Shown here: in pieces, positions 1 through 5,626 of the stretch
Layout: every line of letters starts with the position of its first letter
Numbering within the stretch: the stretch's first letter is position 1
From: a virus
Reading direction: 5' to 3' (one strand)
Virus record (IMG/VR): IMGVR_UViG_3300017967_000140
Span: 1 to 29,296 of that record
DNA: 29,296 nucleotides
Notes under the pieces: generated by a model
What the model saw: the letters and a program-made list of their open reading frames with translations, nothing else
What the model was told of the DNA's origin: nothing
Database searches by the model: none
Position numbers and translations under genes: made by a program

Positions 1-9
1 GGTAACCAT
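1..9 (-). CDS. 5' end of a leftward gene leaving the window (partial)
   Basis: Only the first three codons (Met-Val-Thr) are in the window, read leftward from an ATG at 9-7. The start is supported by a Shine-Dalgarno AAGGAG (complement of 14-19) four bases upstream. It is the next gene after the 882-aa gene and is separated from it by a GC-rich hairpin. Nothing can be said about its product. Confidence 0.5.
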
Positions 10-52
10 ATAACTCCTTACGTCAAATATAATATAATATGCAACACAGGGG

Positions 53-84
53 TCCTGCCCCCAGGTTTTACCCCAGGGGCAGGA
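53..84 (-). terminator. GC-rich hairpin downstream of the 882-aa gene
   Basis: Read leftward, TCCTGCCCC pairs perfectly with GGGGCAGGA over nine base pairs, with a possible inner GGT/ACC stem closing an AAA loop. It lies just past the stop codon of the 882-aa gene. No U-tract follows, so it may slow or protect the 3' end rather than act as a classical intrinsic terminator. Confidence 0.4.
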
Positions 85-92
85 TGCCTGCA

Positions 93-2741
93 TCACTCGC
101 TGTCGTCCTCCATCAGTTCGAGGAGAGAGGCGAAGAACTCATCGTCCCCATCCTCCTCATCACCCCAAGCCTGAGGCTCAGGAATGGAGGGAACCTCATT
201 GTCGTCAATGAGCCCGTATTCGTTGAGCCCATCGATGACGAGGTCCATGACCGACCTGCCGTTGCCCGGCTGGAAGATCAAACGGTCATAGCTGCCATAC
301 GGCTTGCCATCTCTCGGGCACAGAATTGAGTGCCAGAGAGCAACAGCCTGCTTGGGAGCCTGATCCATCTGGTCTAGCTCAGCAACCGCCTCATCGACCA
401 CTGCACGCATCGTTGCATGCTTAGCCTTCAAGGCGGAGATCTTCTTGATGCCCGAAGGCAGTCCGTTAATATAACCGAACTGCTTATCGACACCAGCCAA
501 CCTCACCTCATACTTCGAGGCAAAGTCGATAGCCCAGCGCTTTGGCTTAGGCCCAAGATCCCGGACACGCCCTACGACGGGAACAACATGTCGCATCTGA
601 AGCGACTTCTGCATCACCGTGTTGTAGATGTCCTTGATCGCCTTACGGTATTCCTCCTGGAATTCCGAATAGGGACCGAAGACAGCGTGTTCCATTGCTG
701 CCTCACGATCTTCACGACCGGCAAAGCGGGGGACCAGATACTGATCCACCTCATTACCAGCATTAAGCAGGCGAAGAGCATCACCGGAGATATTGGATCC
801 GATGTTCTTGACTGCGTTGAAGATCGCAGGGTCGGACAACTGCTGGACACCATCGACCAGCTGCTCGAAGCCCACCTTCAGTGAGGGCGGAAGATCAACT
901 CCACCAGAGCCAATCCACGCCATCAGGGCATTTGCAGCTTGACCGATACCCGGGTTGAACTGCTGTGCCATGATCTGACGGTAAGCATCGTCAGCAGTGA
1001 AAGAAGCCTTGGAGTAAACCATGTTACTCTTTAGCTCGCCTTCAGTGGCCAACAATGTAGCAGGCGTGGGCAGTGTCGCCAAGTCCACAATCTCAACATT
1101 GTCGAGGTCACGGAACTGCCAAGGTGCCTTCAGGATATCCTCCATCTGCACCATGACATACTCACCGATGCCATTTGGTGAGCGCAGCAGACACGCCATG
1201 TAAGACGCATCATCTGCACTCGTGGCAATCAGATCGTTCTTGCCGATCACGCCAGCTTCCCTCATCATTCGAGTGGAATCTTCCGAAGAAGACCACACCT
1301 TGATGAGGTTGACCTCTGCCGAGTCATCGAAGTCGGCTCCCCCCATGAGGGAAAGCATGTCTTCGATACGGTTGTCAGGCAACACAAGCCCGATTCCTCG
1401 GACCATGTACGCCTTCTTACCATCCCGGCGAGTCTGGAAGTTGCCCACCTTGGTAAGGGAGCCATGGCTAATGAAGTATGCCACGAAGGCATTGGACTTC
1501 GGTAGCCACATGCGACGAGCATAACCCTTCGCATCACCCTGGAAGCATCCCTCGTCAAAGAAACGAGACATGCGTCCAACGACAGCTCCCATAGCCATCC
1601 GCACAACATTCTGTGCAGCACGGATGTCAAGGCCAGCAGCTTGCCAGCGAATAGGAACAGAGTCCAGATCCGAGAACTCATCCCGGATAGACCCAAGGTC
1701 CTCCTCATGCATTTCTGAGGAGTCTAGGAGCAGCCACTCAGGCAGCACACCTTCATTGATCGACTCCTTAATGGTGTCGACCAGTCGGGTAAGATCCCGG
1801 GCCCGATGCTCATGGGTCAGAACCTGTGGGTTCATCACCATACGCTGGATGTCCCAGGTAGCCTGGTAGGTGGGGTGCTTCAACTCAGCCGTAGCCATGA
1901 TGAAGTGCTCCGTGGCCCGCACCTCGTCCTTGACATTCTCAGGGACGGTAATAATATCATACCCTCCCATGAACTTGTCATCTCGGACGATAGCGTGACC
2001 CTTGATGAGGCCACCGTTAGGCATGAACTTCATCCAGCCTGGTCCGAAGACCAGACGGAACGTGCCCAACAGCTGCTCCCGACCATTGTCGATATCATCG
2101 ATCAGATCGAGAGCACGGGCAGGATCACCATGCTCGGAGAGCATACGATAAACGAAGCTCTTCGAGACGTAGTTCATCCCGTCCCTGCCTGTAGGTGTGA
2201 CACCTTTGGGTGTCCGGACCTTCACCCGTACAGAGTGCATATCCTCGGTATAGAGGAACATCTCTGCTGCACGGGAGATCTCATTGGCCCGCTTTGCCGA
2301 CTTCGGCGCATGGACCAACTCGATACCAAGAGGCTTCAAGCCCCAATCATTAACTCCATCAATCTGCAGGAAGAAGGAGCTTCCAGCATTGGCCCACGCG
2401 AACGTAGCCTTTGCCAGAGCCTTCTTCCAGCTCTGATGGAACTTCTTGAGTTGCGCCTCGGTTGCGTGAGGACCGGGGTTGATGCACCCGTTCTCCACGA
2501 CATTGAGGCGGAACTTCAGGTCTTTGGCTTCCGCACGCTTGGTGAGCATGTGGAAGAGCCAGTGACCTGACTCGATGGCGAACAGTTTGCCACCAGAGGA
2601 CAGTTCAGCGACGTTGTTGCTGTCACTGGACACCTCGTGTGCATCCTGCTCACCCTGGACAGCGCCGTTTGTGACGACGCGCACCTCGCCAAAGACCCGA
2701 TGGGTCCTGACGAAGTGCAACACACGGGAGATTGCTCCCAT
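93..2741 (-). CDS. Large protein, possible two-barrel RNA polymerase-like
   Basis: This encodes 882 aa. The ATG at 2741 is chosen because GGAGGTGAT lies six bases upstream; a longer frame to 2882 would run through a tRNA-like element. I do not recognise the family with certainty. Two segments resemble the paired double-psi beta-barrels of YonO/QDE-1-type polymerases: a lysine-bearing GGLIKGHAIV at about 243-252, and GGADFDDSAEVNL at about 467-479, which echoes the NADFDGD metal motif of RNAP beta-prime. R-x-WLP (about 410-414) precedes the second motif, as the RxPxLH element does in beta-prime, and a Ser/Glu-rich stretch follows it. The third catalytic Asp position is Ser474 and the expected Gly is Asp473, so activity is uncertain. 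The C-terminus is very acidic. It is GC-rich compared with the virion genes. It could equally be an unrelated large early phage protein. Confidence 0.4.
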   Translation of the reverse strand: MGAISRVLHFVRTHRVFGEVRVVTNGAVQGEQDAHEVSSDSNNVAELSSGGKLFAIESGHWLFHMLTKRAEAKDLKFRLNVVENGCINPGPHATEAQLKKFHQSWKKALAKATFAWANAGSSFFLQIDGVNDWGLKPLGIELVHAPKSAKRANEISRAAEMFLYTEDMHSVRVKVRTPKGVTPTGRDGMNYVSKSFVYRMLSEHGDPARALDLIDDIDNGREQLLGTFRLVFGPGWMKFMPNGGLIKGHAIVRDDKFMGGYDIITVPENVKDEVRATEHFIMATAELKHPTYQATWDIQRMVMNPQVLTHEHRARDLTRLVDTIKESINEGVLPEWLLLDSSEMHEEDLGSIRDEFSDLDSVPIRWQAAGLDIRAAQNVVRMAMGAVVGRMSRFFDEGCFQGDAKGYARRMWLPKSNAFVAYFISHGSLTKVGNFQTRRDGKKAYMVRGIGLVLPDNRIEDMLSLMGGADFDDSAEVNLIKVWSSSEDSTRMMREAGVIGKNDLIATSADDASYMACLLRSPNGIGEYVMVQMEDILKAPWQFRDLDNVEIVDLATLPTPATLLATEGELKSNMVYSKASFTADDAYRQIMAQQFNPGIGQAANALMAWIGSGGVDLPPSLKVGFEQLVDGVQQLSDPAIFNAVKNIGSNISGDALRLLNAGNEVDQYLVPRFAGREDREAAMEHAVFGPYSEFQEEYRKAIKDIYNTVMQKSLQMRHVVPVVGRVRDLGPKPKRWAIDFASKYEVRLAGVDKQFGYINGLPSGIKKISALKAKHATMRAVVDEAVAELDQMDQAPKQAVALWHSILCPRDGKPYGSYDRLIFQPGNGRSVMDLVIDGLNEYGLIDDNEVPSIPEPQAWGDEEDGDDEFFASLLELMEDDSE

Positions 2742-2765
2742 ATGTATCACCTCCATGGTGATTGT

Positions 2766-2795
2766 GTCTGCTAATTTAATTATACGCCAGCAGAC
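2766..2795 (-). promoter_or_regulatory. Inverted repeat enclosing a TATAAT box before the 882-aa gene
   Basis: GTCTGCT (2766-2772) and AGCAGAC (2789-2795) form perfect 7-bp arms around a 16-nt AT-rich spacer. On the minus strand the spacer contains TATAAT (2784-2779). The site lies about 25 bp upstream of the start codon. No convincing -35 box is visible (ACTGCG at 17-bp spacing), which fits either an operator over a weak promoter or a leader hairpin. The function is inferred from position. Confidence 0.45.
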
Positions 2796-2805
2796 GTTAG
2801 GCGCA

Positions 2806-2881
2806 GTGCCCCAGGTGGAGTCGAACCACCTTGCGACCATCAGGGCTCTGGAAGTATTATTATTCACCCCTCCAGAGGGCA
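2806..2881 (-). other. tRNA-like element: good T-arm and acceptor, non-canonical middle
   Basis: Read leftward, the element is 76 nt long. It has a consensus T-arm (GGTGG stem, TTCGACT loop, CCACC; complement of 2814-2830). An acceptor follows in which TGCCC at the 5' end pairs with GGGCA at the 3' end; extending to seven positions adds a G-U pair and a mismatch. No CCA is encoded. The middle does not fold as D-arm plus anticodon arm. Instead CTCTGGAGG pairs with CTTCCAGAG over 9 bp (one G-U) around a 14-nt loop. It may be a decayed tRNA gene or a functional tRNA-like structure. I would not assign an amino acid. Confidence 0.4.
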
Positions 2882-2942
2882 TATCCCACTTCTGTTGCCA
2901 CGCTATGGGACGCGCCGAATCTTATTCATGCACCAGCAAGAG

Positions 2943-3086
2943 TCACTTGGACTCAGCCTTGGCGCGGTTGGCCCGCATGTTGCAGACCTTGACCGCAGCC
3001 ACGGTGGGGTGCTTGACCTCAGTCTTCACCCACTTGCCGTCGACCTGCTCCCACTTCGAGCAGTTCGCGCATGTGATACCAGCCAT
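2943..3086 (-). CDS. Small 47-aa protein with CxxC motif
   Basis: This 47-aa gene was found by reading back from a strong ribosome site (AAGGAGGTG, seven bases before the ATG at 3086). The protein starts MAGITCANCSKWEQ, giving C6 and C9, with a third Cys at 35 and a Lys/Arg-rich tail. The Cys pair suggests a small metal-binding knuckle, perhaps completed by dimerisation. It follows the 83-aa gene by 48 bp. The stop codon of that gene is part of a CTGAGA/TCTCAG inverted repeat that ends next to this ribosome site. The family is not recognised. Confidence 0.7.
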   Translation of the reverse strand: MAGITCANCSKWEQVDGKWVKTEVKHPTVAAVKVCNMRANRAKAESK

Positions 3087-3134
3087 AATGTTTCACCTCC
3101 TTCTGAGAAACTAAAGGCCGATACGGATAGCCTC

Positions 3135-3386
3135 TCAGCCCTGACAACCGCAGTTGCCGGGCCGAGAAGCACGCTCCTCCCTGCGTCCCTGCTCAATGAG
3201 AGCAAGGACTTCCTCCCAGGTAAGCTTCCTCTCGAAGAGGTTGCCCTGGACAGGAGATGCAGGGGGAATGATGCGAGCACGTGCACGAGCGCGGATACGC
3301 TCAGCACAATGCTCACGGTGATGGGGACATCCAAGCCCGTTACTACACAGCGTCCCCTTTGCTGTGCGGGCATTGCATTTGGCCAT
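3135..3386 (-). CDS. 83-aa Cys/His-rich small protein
   Basis: The ATG at 3386 follows AAAGGAGGAAAT, a strong ribosome site. The N-terminal third (MAKCNARTAKGTLCSN, then CPHHREHC) has C4, C14, C20, H22, H23, H26 and C27. This resembles the small 'KCkAxTkxGxxC' zinc-binding modules common in bacteria and phages. A basic RARARAR stretch (32-38) and a predicted helix (about 55-70) follow, ending with a C-x-C pair. A basic patch beside a metal site would suit nucleic-acid binding, but that is inference. The leader carries the AUCGG hairpin shared with genes further upstream. Confidence 0.7.
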   Translation of the reverse strand: MAKCNARTAKGTLCSNGLGCPHHREHCAERIRARARARIIPPASPVQGNLFERKLTWEEVLALIEQGRREERASRPGNCGCQG

Positions 3387-3404
3387 ATTTCCTCCTTTAG
3401 GCCA

Positions 3405-3427
3405 GGCTAGAGGCCGATCCTCTACCC
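3405..3427 (-). repeat. AUCGG-loop leader hairpin, copy before the 83-aa gene
   Basis: Read leftward, GGGTAGAGG-ATCGG-CCTCTAGCC folds into a hairpin (eight of nine pairs) between a T-run and the ribosome site. The same loop and AGAGG/CCTCT stem occur at 4091-4117 and 4579-4605, with a variant at 3604-3625. Only about 10 nt separate it from the ribosome site, so any promoter must include or precede it. Confidence 0.6.
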
Positions 3428-3429
3428 AT

Positions 3430-3447
3430 AAAAAAAGACTAAAGTCC
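3430..3447 (-). terminator. Weak intrinsic terminator after the 45-aa gene
   Basis: Read leftward, AGGACTTTAGTCT is followed by a run of T. The stem is only 4-5 bp with a TTTA loop, but the T-run is good. It overlaps the stop codon of the 45-aa gene. A very similar hairpin (AGGACTGTAGTC, then TTTT) follows the recA operon at 7040-7023. Confidence 0.45.
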
Positions 3448-3584
3448 TATTTAAATACCATGCGGTACGAATGTGATGGGCATTTTGCACCAACGCCCAA
3501 GGTGAAGCCTTTTTCAGCCTTGCTCAGGGCCATAATTACATTAACCATCGTTTGCCCTATAAAAGGGCAGCTTTGCTGTCTCAC
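3447..3584 (-). CDS. Small 45-aa hypothetical protein (GTG start)
   Basis: A GTG at 3584 is preceded by AAAGGAAAG at seven-base spacing. The product begins MRQQSCPFIGQTMVNVIM and contains two Cys (C6, C35). It is not recognised. It sits between two terminators with a variant leader hairpin upstream, matching the one-gene-per-unit organisation of this cassette, which is the main reason to believe it. Early in the gene TGCCC and GGGCA flank a TTTTATA loop, a small hairpin in the mRNA. A longer open frame extends upstream to 3995 but overlaps the 116-aa gene and a terminator, so it is rejected. Confidence 0.5.
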   Translation of the reverse strand: MRQQSCPFIGQTMVNVIMALSKAEKGFTLGVGAKCPSHSYRMVFK

Positions 3585-3603
3585 ATTGAATCTTTCCTTT
3601 CCT

Positions 3604-3625
3604 AGAGAGAGGATCCCTCTATTCG
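3604..3625 (-). repeat. Variant leader hairpin before the 45-aa gene
   Basis: Read leftward, CGAATAGAGGGATCCTCT follows the terminator's T-run. The stem AGAGG/CCTCT is kept but the loop is GAT instead of ATCGG. It occupies the same place, between terminator and ribosome site, as the three AUCGG hairpins. Confidence 0.45.
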
Positions 3626-3626
3626 T

Positions 3627-3674
3627 AAAAACCAGGGTAGTCCCCAGGGTCCGAAGACCCCAGGGACACCCCCT
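3627..3674 (-). terminator. UUCG-loop intrinsic terminator after the 116-aa gene
   Basis: Read leftward, a long stem centred on GGGTC-TTCG-GACCC (C(UUCG)G tetraloop) extends outward through G-U pairs and C-G pairs, with an outer TGTCCC/GGGACTA region, then CCTGG and TTTTT. It is nearly identical to the terminator at 4118-4167 and lies 11 bp past the stop codon. Confidence 0.8.
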
Positions 3675-3684
3675 CAGACGAGAG

Positions 3685-4035
3685 TCAGCTGCAGTGCTCA
3701 GTGCACAGCAGCTCGAACCCTTCGCCCGAGTCCCCACCAATCCGGCATGCCCAAGCATTACCGAGAATGTAATTGGTGAGGTGGAGGTCCGTCCTGCACT
3801 TTGCGCAGTACGGATCAACGACCAGCGCTTCGATGAAGTGCCGGACGTCCAGGTCCAATTCCATGAACCATGGATACTCCTTCTCCAGATGTATGTCGAC
3901 CTCACAGCGAAGCCATGAGTAGACATACTCCTCCCCCCGTAGAGCAAGGAGCCTACTGACACGCCAATTGACGTCGTAGTATTCCCCCTCCTCAACAGTG
4001 AGAATGGTGGATAGGAGCTTAATGAGCCAAGACAT
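3685..4035 (-). CDS. 116-aa Cys/His protein, paralogue of its neighbour
   Basis: The ATG at 4035 follows GGAGGTGGGTC. The protein aligns along its whole length with the 114-aa product of 4180-4524. Shared segments are WLI-LLS at the N-terminus, VY-WLR (38-43), F-E-DL/R-F-EAL-VDP-C (58-77), RIGG-S-GFELLC (98-111) and a final H. Conserved C77, C80, C111 and H114 form a CxxC...CxxH pattern typical of a treble-clef-like zinc site resembling an HNH-type zinc scaffold, but no catalytic HNH motif is visible. The N-terminal part is helical and acidic. It carries its own leader hairpins and terminator, duplicated with the neighbouring gene. The function is unknown. Confidence 0.75.
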   Translation of the reverse strand: MSWLIKLLSTILTVEEGEYYDVNWRVSRLLALRGEEYVYSWLRCEVDIHLEKEYPWFMELDLDVRHFIEALVVDPYCAKCRTDLHLTNYILGNAWACRIGGDSGEGFELLCTEHCS

Positions 4036-4037
4036 GA

Positions 4038-4090
4038 CCCACCTCCAGTGCCGCTTCGCTCGGGATTGAGCTGGGCAACGACGAACGCCC
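4038..4090 (-). promoter_or_regulatory. Structured leader of the 116-aa gene
   Basis: Read leftward, GTCGT (4082-4078) pairs with GCGGC (4054-4050), enclosing an inner GCTC/GAGC hairpin (4071-4068 with 4061-4058) and a conserved GAA. It ends a few bases before the ribosome site. The 114-aa gene has the same architecture with different but still pairing bases (GTCAC/GTGAC), including one full A-U to G-C exchange. That pattern supports a selected RNA structure. Confidence 0.6.
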
Positions 4091-4117
4091 ATGAATAGAG
4101 GCCGATCCTCTATTCGT
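4091..4117 (-). repeat. AUCGG-loop leader hairpin, copy before the 116-aa gene
   Basis: Read leftward, GAATAGAGG-ATCGG-CCTCTATTC pairs perfectly, with one mismatch if extended by two bases. It lies directly after the T-run of the upstream terminator and before the three-part leader structure. Confidence 0.65.
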
Positions 4118-4167
4118 AAAAAAAAACCAGGGTAACCCCCAGGGTCCGAAGACCCCAGGGGCACCCA
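4118..4167 (-). terminator. UUCG-loop intrinsic terminator after the 114-aa gene
   Basis: Read leftward, CCCCTGGGGTC-TTCG-GACCCTGGGGG forms an 11-bp stem (two G-U pairs) capped by a UUCG tetraloop. It is extended by GGGT/ACCC, then TGG and nine T. It lies about 12 bp past the stop of the 114-aa gene and is the clearest terminator in the window. Confidence 0.9.
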
Positions 4168-4179
4168 CTCGGGCGGGGA

Positions 4180-4524
4180 TCAAGCAATCTCTGCGGCGTG
4201 AACGTCGCAAAGAAGCTCGAAGCCCTGCTCCGAGTTGCCACCGATACGGTACGCAGTTGCGTCACCGATATCAGTGGCTTGGAGGTCCTTCCCGCAACAC
4301 TTGCAGGTCGGATCTACGAGCAGCGCCTCATAGAAGCGACGCTCGCCCAGGTCCTTCTCCAAGAACCCGGTGATCTCCTCATCCAGGATGATGTCACACG
4401 TCAGCCGGAGCCACGTGTAGACCTCATCCTCATTCCTTACCTGGAAGAGGGTCTTGACGAGCTTATGCACGTCGAGCTCCTCCTCTTTGGTAAGGACGGA
4501 CAGGAGAGTGATGAGCCAATCCAT
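4180..4524 (-). CDS. 114-aa Cys/His protein, paralogue of its neighbour
   Basis: The ATG at 4524 follows AAAGGAGGTGAGTC. The protein matches the 116-aa neighbour from end to end at roughly 40% identity by eye. It keeps C74, C77, C106 and H109 (CxxC...CxxH), the VDPTC segment and RIGGNSEQGFELLC. The N-terminus is an amphipathic helix (MDWLITLLSVL) followed by an acidic region. Because leader, gene and terminator are all duplicated, the pair arose by tandem duplication of a unit of about 485 bp. Similar proteins retained side by side may form a heterodimer or have specialised. The function is not recognised. Confidence 0.8.
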   Translation of the reverse strand: MDWLITLLSVLTKEEELDVHKLVKTLFQVRNEDEVYTWLRLTCDIILDEEITGFLEKDLGERRFYEALLVDPTCKCCGKDLQATDIGDATAYRIGGNSEQGFELLCDVHAAEIA

Positions 4525-4526
4525 GA

Positions 4527-4578
4527 CTCACCTCCTTTGTCACTTCGCTCATTGTGAGCTGGGCTGTGACATATGCCC
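4527..4578 (-). promoter_or_regulatory. Structured leader of the 114-aa gene
   Basis: Read leftward, GTCAC (4570-4566) pairs with GTGAC (4543-4539) around an inner GCTCA-CAA-TGAGC hairpin (4559-4547) and a conserved GAA, immediately before AAAGGAGG. It is the counterpart of the leader at 4038-4090. Confidence 0.6.
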
Positions 4579-4605
4579 ATGAATAGAGGCCGATCCTCTA
4601 TCCAT
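4579..4605 (-). repeat. AUCGG-loop leader hairpin, copy before the 114-aa gene
   Basis: Read leftward, ATGGATAGAGG pairs with CCTCTATTCAT over 11 positions (one G-U) around the ATCGG loop. It starts at the last T of the upstream terminator. It is the longest copy of the repeated hairpin. Confidence 0.65.
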
Positions 4606-4661
4606 AAAAAAAAGGGTGTTACCCCGAGGACCGACATTTCTGCCGATCCCCGGGGAACACA
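4605..4661 (-). terminator. Intrinsic terminator after the LysM gene
   Basis: Read leftward, CCCCG pairs with CGGGG and an inner GGA/TCC-CG region closes a loop of about 10 nt. The outer GTT/AAC bases also pair. CACCC and eight T follow. It is placed six bases past the stop codon and differs in sequence from the two UUCG terminators. Confidence 0.75.
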
Positions 4662-4666
4662 TATGA

Positions 4667-4918
4667 TCATCCCTCAAATACGATTATTTGATCAGGATAA
4701 ACGGTTGACCCGTGGGTTTCACTGAGTTTGTAAACGATGTCACCAATGGTGCCGTCACAGTACTGCTCAGCAATACCCCACAGGGTCTCGCCGCTGCGTA
4801 CAATGTGAGTTGCAGGCTCACAGCTGTACGATGGCTTCATCATCATAAGAATAACAAATATGATGATAGGAGTCGCCACAATGATGCGGCGGAGTGTATA
4901 GTTGGGTTTATTCTTCAT
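4667..4918 (-). CDS. Membrane-anchored LysM-domain protein
   Basis: This 83-aa protein starts at an ATG preceded by GGAGGATC. A basic N-terminus (KNKPNYTLRR) is followed by one hydrophobic segment (about 12-28, IIVATPIIIFVILMMM). A single LysM domain then fills the rest (about 38-82): HIVRSGETLWGIAEQYC at the front and VYPDQIIVF at the end match the LysM pattern. LysM binds N-acetylglucosamine-containing glycan such as peptidoglycan. The topology suggests a protein anchored in the host inner membrane with the domain outside. Plausible roles are in lysis or in altering the host envelope (superinfection), but no enzyme domain is present. Cys33 and Cys54 could form a disulfide. Confidence 0.8.
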   Translation of the reverse strand: MKNKPNYTLRRIIVATPIIIFVILMMMKPSYSCEPATHIVRSGETLWGIAEQYCDGTIGDIVYKLSETHGSTVYPDQIIVFEG

Positions 4919-4987
4919 GATCCTCCAATCATGTTGTTGTTTGGGTTGAGCAGTTTAAGGTCATGCTCAGGACCGTCTGATAGTGAA

Positions 4988-5515
4988 TTATCGTACGCGT
5001 TGCGCTGCGCACAGGATGCTGTTCACATCCTTCTTCTGAGTATAGCCATACTGTTGCTGTGCATAGACCCAGCTTTTGGCTAGTGTCATGTGTGTGACAG
5101 TCTGCAAGGGGAAGTTATATACAATAACTTTACCACCGTCTTTTACATGCATCTGTCCACCATTCCAGTGATACACTCGCCCCTCTTCAGCTGCACGACA
5201 TGCATCATCCACATCAGCTCTTACCATTGGCACTGTCTGGTCTTTACCATACTCTGCTGAAGAGCGGATGAATTGCCTCATGTTATCAATGAAGGTGTGC
5301 TTCACTGCACGAGGATCTTCGTACCGCTCAAGGTAAGCAATGCTGTCATCTTGTGAGAGATTGATGACCCTCTTGTCTTGCAGATCGACCATCTTCACCA
5401 TGTAGGTGTAGCGGTTGACGATGTGGGTGTACGCCCCGTTGCTGTGGCAGAGATCATAGTTTCCCTGCAAGGCGGTGATCATTTCGTCGATCAGGGTGAA
5501 TGTGATGTTATCCAT
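4988..5515 (-). CDS. 175-aa hypothetical protein
   Basis: The start at 5515 lies ten bases after AGGAGG. The protein begins MDNITFTLIDEMITALQGNYD and is a soluble alpha/beta-looking protein with no membrane segment and no motif I recognise. The C-terminus is basic (CAAQRVR). Its ribosome site lies inside a small perfect hairpin, a feature shared with the next gene upstream, which suggests co-regulated translation. GC content is intermediate between the left cassette and the virion operon. Confidence 0.75.
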   Translation of the reverse strand: MDNITFTLIDEMITALQGNYDLCHSNGAYTHIVNRYTYMVKMVDLQDKRVINLSQDDSIAYLERYEDPRAVKHTFIDNMRQFIRSSAEYGKDQTVPMVRADVDDACRAAEEGRVYHWNGGQMHVKDGGKVIVYNFPLQTVTHMTLAKSWVYAQQQYGYTQKKDVNSILCAAQRVR

Positions 5516-5521
5516 TATAAT

Positions 5522-5536
5522 GTACCTCCTAGGTAC
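5522..5536 (-). promoter_or_regulatory. Hairpin sequestering the ribosome site of the 175-aa gene
   Basis: Read leftward, GTACCT-AGG-AGGTAC is a perfect 6-bp stem with a 3-nt loop that buries the AGGAGG Shine-Dalgarno. The 49-aa gene has the same arrangement with a C-G to U-G change in the stem. Confidence 0.55.
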
Positions 5537-5599
5537 GGTTAGTTGTCTGATAGTGATCGGTTTGCCATCATCAGTGCATGAGTAACCAACTCATACAGA

Positions 5600-5617
5600 C
5601 CCCTGTTGTAGGGGTTT
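5600..5617 (-). other. Hairpin between the 49-aa and 175-aa genes
   Basis: Read leftward, ACCCCT and AGGGGT flank a short ACAAC loop just past the stop of the 49-aa gene. No T-run follows leftward, so it is not a convincing terminator. It may mark mRNA processing. Confidence 0.3.
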
Positions 5618-5626
5618 CGGCATTAC

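Noticed and set aside
1806-2570. 254-codon open frame on the plus strand
   Set aside because: It lies wholly antisense to the 882-aa gene, has no ribosome site, and is a by-product of GC-rich codon use on the other strand.
2806-2881. A functional canonical tRNA gene
   Set aside because: No 5-bp anticodon stem with a 7-nt loop or standard D-arm can be drawn, so no anticodon is assigned.
2742-2882. 47-codon N-terminal extension of the 882-aa protein
   Set aside because: It runs through the tRNA-like element and a TATAAT box; a strong ribosome site precedes the ATG at 2741.
3447-3995. 182-codon leftward frame
   Set aside because: It overlaps the 116-aa paralogue and crosses a strong terminator; only the last 45 codons, from a GTG with a ribosome site, are kept.
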